Part shown: positions 6,402 to 11,030 of the stretch, in pieces
Numbering within the stretch: the stretch's first letter is position 1
How the letters are laid out: the number at the start of each line of letters is the position of its first letter
Assembly: GCA_041580375.1 (NCBI GenBank)
Contig: JBFGDZ010000125.1
Span: forward strand, 1 to 11,030
Length of the DNA: 11,030 nucleotides
Origin: JAPUIN01 sp041580375
Lineage (GTDB): Bacteria > Acidobacteriota > Polarisedimenticolia > Gp22-AA2
Reading direction: 5' to 3'
The notes under the pieces: generated by a model
What the model saw: the letters and a program-made list of their open reading frames with translations, nothing else
The model's database searches: none
Told to the model about the DNA's origin: nothing
Program-made: the position numbers and the translations under genes

Positions 6402-7281
6402 GACGTGTCCCGCCGTGGTTCATCCCCCTTCACGGATCTCGTCACCGGGCGCCGCCCTGGCGATCGCCGTCCTCGCGATCGTGGCGGGCTGCGGGGGTCC
6501 CGCGGCGCGGAAGGCCGCGGGCGAGATCGCCGCGGCGGTCGAGTCGTCGCTGCAGGGCGGGACCGAATCGTTCGATCACGCCGCGTGGGACCGCCTGCTC
6601 GCGGGAGGAACGCGGGACGGCCTCGTCGACTACGGCTTCATGCGGGCCCGCCGCGACGACCTGGACGGCTACCTCGAACGGATCGCCGTCGCGCCGCTGC
6701 AGCGGCTGGCCCCGCCCCACCTCGAGGCTCTCCTGATCAACGCGTACAACGCGTACACGGTTCAGTCGATCCTGGATCACCCGGGTGTCGCGTCGATCCG
6801 CGACATTCCGGGCGTCTGGACGCGCCGCACCCACCGCGTGGGCGGATTCGATCTGACGCTGGACGACATCGAGCACAGGCTGCTGCGTCCTTTCTTCAGG
6901 GATCCACGAATCCACTTCGCGGTCAATTGCGCCTCCCGCTCCTGCGCGCCCCTGCCGCCGTGGGCCGTCGATGGCGCCCGCATCAATGAGCAGCTCGAGG
7001 AGAGCGCAAGCGTTTTTCTGAGGGATCCCGGGAACGTGAGGTTCGAGTCCGGGACGCTCCGCCTGTCGCGTTATTTCGACTGGTACCGTGACGACTTCGT
7101 CGCGGAGGGGTGGCGGGGCGCGGCCGCGACGGTTCCCGAGTACGTCGCCCGCTACGCGACCGAGGACGTGGCGCGGCGCATCCGGCGTGCCGAGGGGAGG
7201 ATCGACGTCGACTTCCTGGAGTACGACTGGTCTCTGAACGCCGCCCCGCCCGCGCCGCCGGGCACCGGGACCGGGTTCTAG
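6400..7281 (+). CDS. DUF547-family lipoprotein
   Basis: A protein of 293 residues. The N-terminus has a hydrophobic stretch (about 18-29) ending in a VAG-C lipobox (Cys31), so this is a predicted lipidated envelope protein. The body is a full DUF547 domain: LLINAYNAYT around 111-120, DIEHRLLR at 156-163, HFAVNCASRSC at 172-182 with the conserved Cys/Ser pair, and YFDWYRDDF at 225-233. The family's biochemical activity is not established; the conserved Asn-Cys-Ser motif has suggested an enzymatic role. The start is TTG at 6400 because GGGGAGG ends 5 nt upstream; the next in-frame candidate, GTG 6415, has no ribosome site. That ribosome site lies in the 3' arm of the hairpin behind tRNA-Glu, hinting at structure-dependent translation. 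No separate promoter was found. Its TAG stop overlaps the stop of the opposing selenoprotein gene (CTAG). Confidence 0.88.
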   Translation: MTCPAVVHPPSRISSPGAALAIAVLAIVAGCGGPAARKAAGEIAAAVESSLQGGTESFDHAAWDRLLAGGTRDGLVDYGFMRARRDDLDGYLERIAVAPLQRLAPPHLEALLINAYNAYTVQSILDHPGVASIRDIPGVWTRRTHRVGGFDLTLDDIEHRLLRPFFRDPRIHFAVNCASRSCAPLPPWAVDGARINEQLEESASVFLRDPGNVRFESGTLRLSRYFDWYRDDFVAEGWRGAAATVPEYVARYATEDVARRIRRAEGRIDVDFLEYDWSLNAAPPAPPGTGTGF

Positions 7282-7823
7282 GGCTTCCTCTCCGGCTCCA
7301 GCTCGACCCCCAGCCCCTCGCCGAGACGATTCACGAAGTTGAAGTAGGCCGTGACCTGCGCCGCGTCGAGGATCGCCCGGTCGTCCAGGCCCTCGCGGCG
7401 GAGCCGCTCGAACGGGGCCCGGTGATCTCCGCCGGGCTCGCGGGTCAGCGCGAGAGCGTAGTCGCACAGGGCGCGCTCGCGTTTCGAGAGCGGGGCGGCG
7501 CCCGGGTCGCGGAGGATCGCCTCCGCCTTCGCTTCGTCCCGCATCAATCGACGGAGAACCTCCCCGTGATGCTCCGTTCAGTAATGGCAGCCGTTCGTGG
7601 CGGAGACGACGGTGGCGATCATCTCCCGCTCGGCGCGGCTGAGAGGCGAGACCCCGAACATCAGGGATCGGTACAGGTCGAAATGGGCCTTGAGCGCCTT
7701 CGGATGCAGGCTCTGGATCTGGAGGATGTGCCCGACGCCCCCCCGGGCGGCGCCGATCTCCCGATAGACCTCCGCCAGCTCGCCCCCGGCGTCCGGCGGC
7801 GCGATGGTGCGGATCCAGGCCAT
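7278..7823 (-). CDS. AhpD-like/CMD-family peroxidase-related selenoprotein (TGA read as Sec)
   Basis: Read as one 181-residue protein with TGA at 7580-7578 as selenocysteine 82. The first 81 residues (starting MAWIRTIAPP) and the last 99 are in the same frame and join as NGCHY-U-TEHHGEVLRRLM. Together they make a complete protein of the carboxymuconolactone decarboxylase/AhpD fold, peroxidase-related subgroup; the second half (LSKRERALCDYALALT, AAQVTAYFNFVNR) is the normal C-terminal half. AhpD has Glu118, Cys130, Cys133 and His137; here Glu67, Cys79, Sec82 and His86 keep exactly the same spacing. The TGA therefore replaces the second Cys of CxxC. A SECIS-like hairpin lies just downstream. 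Such proteins reduce peroxides or alkyl hydroperoxides using a thiol/selenol pair in the cytoplasm. The gene starts 1 nt after the FMN reductase stop, forming an operon. A pseudogene with a stop codon is the alternative, but the rest is intact and unbroken. Confidence 0.88.
7541..7572 (-). promoter_or_regulatory. candidate bacterial SECIS element
   Basis: Counting from the base after TGA, GCAUCA (6-11) pairs with UGAUGC (32-37), CGG (12-14) with UCG (27-29), and GGAG (15-18) with CUCC (22-25), closing a GUU loop. G26 and A30-U31 are bulged. This gives a 13-bp imperfect hairpin within the coding region. The apical GU is at 19-20 nt after TGA, nearly the same place as in E. coli fdhF mRNA. A competing pairing, ACGGAG (1-6) with CUCCGU (22-27), also brings the hairpin directly to the TGA. 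SelB binding is inferred. Confidence 0.72.
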
Positions 7824-7824
7824 C

Positions 7825-8382
7825 TCAGTCCGGCCTTCCGATCAGCGCGCCGACCCGGACGAGCTCCGCGACCGCCTTCTCGAGGGCGGCCCGGGTGCGC
7901 TCCTCGCGGAGGCGGCCCCCGGCGTCGAACGCCTGGTCCGCGCGGGGAACCTGCACGGATGCCGGGAGCACATGGACGTGGAGCGCCATCAGAACCTGGC
8001 GCAGGGCGAGCATGCCCCGCACGCCGCCGTAACTCCCCGGCGAGGCGCTCATCAGGAGTGCGGTGCGGCCGCGGAACGGATTGCCGGGAGGGCGGGAGGC
8101 CCAGTCGATGGCGTTCTTCAGCGCCCCCGGGATGGAGTGATTGTACTCGGGCGTCGCGATCAGGAGGGCGTCCGCCGCCTGGATCCTCTCCTTCAACAGG
8201 CGGGCGCCATCCGGCAGCCCGTCCCTCTCCTCGAGATCGCCGTCGTAGAGCGGCAGGGGCCGCTCGCGCAGGTCGAGCCGATCGATCTCGGCGCGATCGC
8301 CCACGACGCCGACGGCCGCGTCGAGAAGCTTGCGATTGAGCGACCCGCCGCGCAGCGAGCCGGCCAGTGCGAGAATGCGCAT
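7825..8382 (-). CDS. NADPH-dependent FMN reductase family protein
   Basis: A flavodoxin-fold NAD(P)H:FMN oxidoreductase of 185 residues, the usual length of the family (YieF/ChrR/azoreductase-like). The FMN phosphate loop GSLRGGSLNRKLL is at 8-20. The signature TPEYNHSIPGALKNAIDW is at 77-94, and the glycine-rich SPGSYGGVRG at 114-123 contacts the flavin. It transfers electrons from NADPH through FMN to quinones, metals or other acceptors in the cytosol. The ATG at 8382 has no Shine-Dalgarno sequence; an extended -10 ends 6 nt before it, so the mRNA may be leaderless. The TGA stop is followed after one base by the ATG of the AhpD-like selenoprotein, so the two form a redox operon. Whether the flavoprotein recycles the selenoprotein is inference only. 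Confidence 0.93.
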   Translation of the reverse strand: MRILALAGSLRGGSLNRKLLDAAVGVVGDRAEIDRLDLRERPLPLYDGDLEERDGLPDGARLLKERIQAADALLIATPEYNHSIPGALKNAIDWASRPPGNPFRGRTALLMSASPGSYGGVRGMLALRQVLMALHVHVLPASVQVPRADQAFDAGGRLREERTRAALEKAVAELVRVGALIGRPD

Positions 8383-8388
8383 GAAGCG

Positions 8389-8397
8389 ATGATACCA
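8389..8397 (-). promoter_or_regulatory. extended -10 promoter giving a possible leaderless mRNA
   Basis: Minus-strand TGGTATCAT (8397-8389) fits the extended -10 pattern TGnTATnnT, with TATCAT matching the consensus at 5 of 6. No -35 is recognisable. Only six bases separate it from the ATG of the FMN reductase, so transcription would start at or next to the A of the start codon, in agreement with the missing ribosome site. Confidence 0.45.
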
Positions 8398-8608
8398 GAG
8401 TCGACCGGAGAGCCGATCCGGGGCGCCTGGCGGGTCCGCGTTCCCTCCCGGCAGATGGGGCCCCGGAGAGGTCGCCTGCGGGATTGCCTCGTCCGGGACC
8501 CCACGCCCCGCTCCGCGGACGGGGGATGCGCTCCGCGGACACGGAAGCCGGGAACATCCCCATCAACGGAGGAGCGGGCGGGAATATTCCGGGGCCGGCG
8601 GGGCGGGC
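8398..8608. other. intergenic region with short repeats
   Basis: A non-coding stretch between the FMN reductase promoter and the end of the aldo/keto reductase. It holds two copies of CGCTCCGCGGAC at 8509-8520 and 8529-8540 (20-bp period, each containing CCGCGG) and a perfect palindrome GGAATATTCC at 8581-8590. No classical terminator with a T-run was found for the aldo/keto reductase. No plausible small gene was recognised. Confidence 0.5.
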
Positions 8609-10144
8609 TCAGCACGCCGGGCGGAGCCGGCGGTAGACCTCGAGCGGATCCGGAAGGGCGGGCCAGCCGAGGACCGGCAGCACCCCGTGCACGTAGGGAG
8701 TGCGGCGCATACCGACGAGAACGGTGCTGACGCCGGGCGTGCTGGCCAGGACCCACAGCGCCTTGCGCGCCAGCGGTTCCGGGCGTCTCTCCTCCGGCAG
8801 CGCCGGATCGATCGTGACGGCGATCGATTCGAGCTCGGCGTTTCCCCTCTCCGCGGCGCGGTGCGCGGCGGCGCCGAGGAGATCGCCGAGGGTCGCGGCG
8901 TAGCGATCCCACCAGGTCCTCCAGGCGCCACGGGCGGCCGGTTCGATCCCCCCTTCGAGAACCTGCGCGATGTAGTGAACGCGCGGCAGGACGTACTGCT
9001 CTTCGATCTGACGCCACTGAACGAAACTCGAGACCTCCTCGCCCGCGCCCGCGATCTGCTCGGCGAGACGGAAGAGCGGATCGGACGCCGCGGCCGCTTC
9101 GGACCCCCGCACGCGCGGCGCAAGCGTGGCGGCGTAGTCCCTCTCCAGCCCCCGCAGGCGATCGACCGCCTTCTCGATCGACGCGCGCTTCGCCGGCAGG
9201 ATCGGCTCGGCCAGTCGCAGCAGGCGTCCGTCGACGAAGGCGTTGAACGGCCGGTTCAGCAGCACCCCCAGACCCGCCGCGGAGGCCGCCTCGAGAGGCG
9301 TCCGCGAATCGTCCGGACCCGTGTTGCGCACCAGGGCGCCGCCCGCCTCGAAGAGGTTCATCGGGATCTGCAGGACCCGGAAATGGTGGCCCTCTCCGCC
9401 GGCCGCGCGCGCCGCTTCCAGCATGCGCACGACGGAAATGGCCTCGTCGTCATCGGCGGGATTCACGGCGCTGTTGGAGGAGACGCCGTACGCGCGGATC
9501 GCCCCCCGGCGGACGGCGTCCTCGAGAAACGTGAAGGCCTTTTCGATCCTCCGATAGAACTCGTCGCGCCTCTCCTCGAGGCCGCTCCCCCCGCGATTCT
9601 TCGCGTCGGAGAGGAAGTACTCCGGGTTATGCAGGAGGCAGATGTCGAGGGTGGCGAGCCCGAGCCGATCGAGCGAGCGATCGAGCTGGTCGGCGATAAA
9701 ATCGGGGTGAATGCAGTGCCAGCATCCGTCCATGTACCGGACCATGTCGGGAAAGGGCGTCCCGCCGCGCTCCCGCTCGATCGCGAGGCGCATGTTCCGG
9801 CCCTGCACGTATCCGATCTTCGACACGACGACGATCGCGTCCCGATCCAGGTCCCCGCGGCCCAGGCGCGCTCCGAGGACGCTTCCGACCAGCCGCTCGC
9901 TGGCCCCGTCGGTGTAATTGGTCGACGTGTCGATCAGATTGCATCCGGAGGAGAGCGAAAGGTCGAGGGATTCGCGGTGGTCGGGGGTCGTGTCGTCGAT
10001 GCGGTAGCAGCCGAAGCCGAACCGGCCGACCCTCAGTTCGGTCGCCCCCAGGTCCGTGAAGGCGCCCGGGCCGCGGTCCGCGTGCCGGGCGGCGTACGCG
10101 CGCGTTCCCGCGGGCGTGGCGTGGCCGGCGATCCGATCGGGCAT
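8609..10144 (-). CDS. large aldo/keto reductase
   Basis: An NAD(P)-dependent aldo/keto reductase with a TIM-barrel fold, 511 residues from ATG 10144. The catalytic tetrad is visible: Asp72 (NLIDTS), Tyr77 (TNYTDG), Lys109 (VVVSKIGY) and His162 (CLLHNPEY). GVSSNS, about residues 210-215, matches the barrel strand near the cofactor, and the C-terminus (LASTPGVSTVLVGMR) matches the family's nucleotide-phosphate region. Ordinary members have about 320 residues; here roughly 150 extra residues, rich in Glu, Arg and Ala helices, are inserted between the barrel strand LGVLLNRPF and the terminal segment. The start at 10144 is preferred because GGAGG lies 5 nt upstream; ATG 10156 would add four residues and has no ribosome site. 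It is transcribed away from the small membrane protein gene, and no clear promoter was found in the 196-bp gap. Substrate unknown. Confidence 0.9.
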   Translation of the reverse strand: MPDRIAGHATPAGTRAYAARHADRGPGAFTDLGATELRVGRFGFGCYRIDDTTPDHRESLDLSLSSGCNLIDTSTNYTDGASERLVGSVLGARLGRGDLDRDAIVVVSKIGYVQGRNMRLAIERERGGTPFPDMVRYMDGCWHCIHPDFIADQLDRSLDRLGLATLDICLLHNPEYFLSDAKNRGGSGLEERRDEFYRRIEKAFTFLEDAVRRGAIRAYGVSSNSAVNPADDDEAISVVRMLEAARAAGGEGHHFRVLQIPMNLFEAGGALVRNTGPDDSRTPLEAASAAGLGVLLNRPFNAFVDGRLLRLAEPILPAKRASIEKAVDRLRGLERDYAATLAPRVRGSEAAAASDPLFRLAEQIAGAGEEVSSFVQWRQIEEQYVLPRVHYIAQVLEGGIEPAARGAWRTWWDRYAATLGDLLGAAAHRAAERGNAELESIAVTIDPALPEERRPEPLARKALWVLASTPGVSTVLVGMRRTPYVHGVLPVLGWPALPDPLEVYRRLRPAC

Positions 10145-10264
10145 CCGCACCTCCATGAGCCGGCTGAGACCTTATCACCGACGCCCGATCCGCCCAAGCC
10201 GGAGATCGGACTCATCCGGAGCCCGAGGCGCCCTTCCGATTGCGATCTTGTAACCGATTTGGCG

Positions 10265-10278
10265 TTGCGCCGTCGCAA
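10265..10278. promoter_or_regulatory. inverted repeat TTGCG-N4-CGCAA in a divergent gap
   Basis: A perfect 5-bp inverted repeat with a 4-bp spacer, lying between the divergent aldo/keto reductase and membrane protein genes, where an operator or a small leader hairpin could sit. It is short enough to occur by chance, and no clean promoter hexamers flank it. Confidence 0.25.
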
Positions 10279-10340
10279 GCCGGTCATTAGGTTGAACGCG
10301 ATCCGTGCGTGCAGGGGCCTGGAGCCTCGAGGAGGACCGT

Positions 10341-10697
10341 ATGGAAGGTCGTACCCGTCCCGGAGTCGTCACACTGCTCGCCGTGCTCAACATCCTCGGC
10401 GGGGTCGCGGGTTGTCTGATGGGGGTCGCGATGTTCTTCATGCCGACGGCGGTCGCCTCCGGCCAGGTGCCGGACGGCGCGCCGATGCTGCTGGCCGTCT
10501 TCGCCGGCGTGACGCTCGTCCTGAGCGCCGTCTATCTCGTATGCGGCGTCGGGCTATGGAAGATGAAGAGCTACGGACGGACGATACAGCTCGTGCTGGC
10601 GTTCATCGGGCTGCTCGGGTTCCCCATCGGGACCATCGTCTCCGGCCTCATCATCTGGTACCTGTTCAAGCCGGACGTCAAGGTCCAGTTCGCCTAG
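10341..10697 (+). CDS. small integral membrane protein
   Basis: A 118-residue inner-membrane protein. The ATG at 10341 is chosen because GAGGAGGA (10329-10336) is at ideal distance; an upstream in-frame extension to 10305 is not supported. After a short basic N-terminus (EGRTRP) come three or four hydrophobic segments: about 10-34 (VVTLLAVLNILGGVAGCLM), 48-74 (MLLAVFAGVTLVLSAVYLVC) and 81-110 (TIQLVLAFIGLLGFPIGTIV), the last perhaps forming a hairpin of two helices. It ends in the polar tail KPDVKVQFA. The VLNILGG and GFPIGTI...IWYLFKPDV patterns recur in many small uncharacterised bacterial membrane proteins. No enzymatic or transport motif is visible; the function is unknown. A strong terminator follows 18 nt after the stop. 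Confidence 0.85.
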   Translation: MEGRTRPGVVTLLAVLNILGGVAGCLMGVAMFFMPTAVASGQVPDGAPMLLAVFAGVTLVLSAVYLVCGVGLWKMKSYGRTIQLVLAFIGLLGFPIGTIVSGLIIWYLFKPDVKVQFA

Positions 10698-10712
10698 CCG
10701 ATCATCCCCGGC

Positions 10713-11030
10713 TCACCCGGCCGGCCCCGGGCCGGCCGGGTTTTTCATTTCCTCCGGGATCGACGCGGACACCCGCTCGCGCAGCTCGTCGAGGTGTCCG
10801 GTGAAGCCGTGTCCCGCGCCGCCGATCGCGAGGACCCGGCAGCCGCCCGGAAGCCGCGCGGCGATCGTCATCAGGCTCGCGAGCGGGCCGAACGGATCCT
10901 GGTCCCCCTGAACGAGCGACAGCGGCTTGCCGCAGATTTCCAGAAAGCGGAAATCATAGAGCCCCACGGGCAGGCCGATGCCGATGAGCGCGGTCACCCG
11001 ATCGTCGGCGCAACCGACCCGCAGGCCGAC
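10713..11030 (-). CDS. alpha/beta hydrolase, C-terminal part (partial)
   Basis: The frame is open to the window edge, so the N-terminal part, including the nucleophile elbow, is outside; 105 codons are visible. The fragment begins VGLRVGCADDRVTALIGIG and continues with KPLSLVQGDQDPFGP, where the Asp fits the acid of the catalytic triad, and GGAGHGFTGHLDEL, where the His fits the catalytic histidine. The pattern resembles the COG2945-type alpha/beta hydrolases, small predicted cytosolic esterases/hydrolases. An internal GTG at 10997 should not be taken as the start, since homologous sequence continues beyond it. The last codons (NPAGPGPAG, stop TGA) fall within the terminator hairpin of the opposing gene, which explains the odd Gly/Pro/Ala tail. 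Confidence 0.8.
   Translation of the reverse strand, partial: VGLRVGCADDRVTALIGIGLPVGLYDFRFLEICGKPLSLVQGDQDPFGPLASLMTIAARLPGGCRVLAIGGAGHGFTGHLDELRERVSASIPEEMKNPAGPGPAG
10716..10745 (+). terminator. intrinsic terminator of the small membrane protein gene
   Basis: CCCGGCCGGC (10716-10725) pairs with GCCGGCCGGG (10731-10740) around a 5-nt loop, directly followed by five Ts (10741-10745). It is a textbook rho-independent terminator on the plus strand. The same DNA encodes the last residues of the opposing hydrolase gene; on the minus strand no T-run follows. Confidence 0.92.

Noticed and set aside
7278..7547. A separate short gene for the C-terminal half of the AhpD-like protein
   Set aside because: It lacks a ribosome site, starts inside the conserved fold, and is in frame with the upstream part across a single TGA at the Cys position.
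7578..7580. TGA as a simple nonsense mutation (pseudogene)
   Set aside because: Its exact placement at the redox Cys, an intact downstream frame and a SECIS-like hairpin favour Sec decoding; genome-level evidence is still missing.
10145..10156. ATG 10156 as the aldo/keto reductase start
   Set aside because: No ribosome site precedes it, while the GGAGG inside these codons is well placed for ATG 10144.
8687..10804. A 705-codon open frame on the plus strand
   Set aside because: It is antisense to the aldo/keto reductase with its full catalytic tetrad, and has Arg/Gly/Pro-rich composition typical of shadow frames in GC-rich DNA.

Overview
This window is GC-rich, densely coding bacterial chromosome. 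A lipobox lipoprotein, Sec-type signal peptides and a DUF547 protein suggest a diderm (Gram-negative-type) bacterium. Strong GGAGG ribosome sites and GTG/TTG starts fit an acidobacterial, deltaproteobacterial or similar uncultured lineage, but the phylum cannot be fixed from sequence alone. No mobile element, CRISPR array or phage gene is visible.

Layout: the window opens on the 3' end of a tRNA (probably tRNA-Ser). A HEAT-like repeat protein follows, translationally coupled (TGATG) to an unrecognised exported protein. Convergent to these lies a secreted FG-GAP/VCBS beta-propeller protein on the minus strand, with its own promoter and a GTG start. Divergent from it is a glutamyl-tRNA synthetase-like gene whose KMSK loop and other active-site motifs are altered. 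Its stop codon forms the -10 box of a promoter for tRNA-Gln(CTG) and tRNA-Glu(CTC) immediately downstream. A 12-bp hairpin ends the tRNA unit and also carries the Shine-Dalgarno sequence of the next gene, a DUF547 lipoprotein.

On the minus strand, stop-to-stop with the DUF547 gene, is a two-gene redox operon: an NADPH-dependent FMN reductase followed by an AhpD-like/carboxymuconolactone-decarboxylase-family peroxidase-related protein. The latter is interrupted by an in-frame TGA exactly where the second active-site Cys of the CxxC motif belongs. A strong hairpin with a GU-containing apical loop about 19 nt after the TGA looks like a bacterial SECIS element. I read the two apparent ORFs as one 181-residue selenoprotein with a C-x-x-U centre; this is the most notable item in the window.

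The right-hand part holds a large aldo/keto reductase (minus), a small divergent membrane protein with a classic intrinsic terminator, and the C-terminal part of an alpha/beta hydrolase (minus) whose last codons lie inside that terminator.
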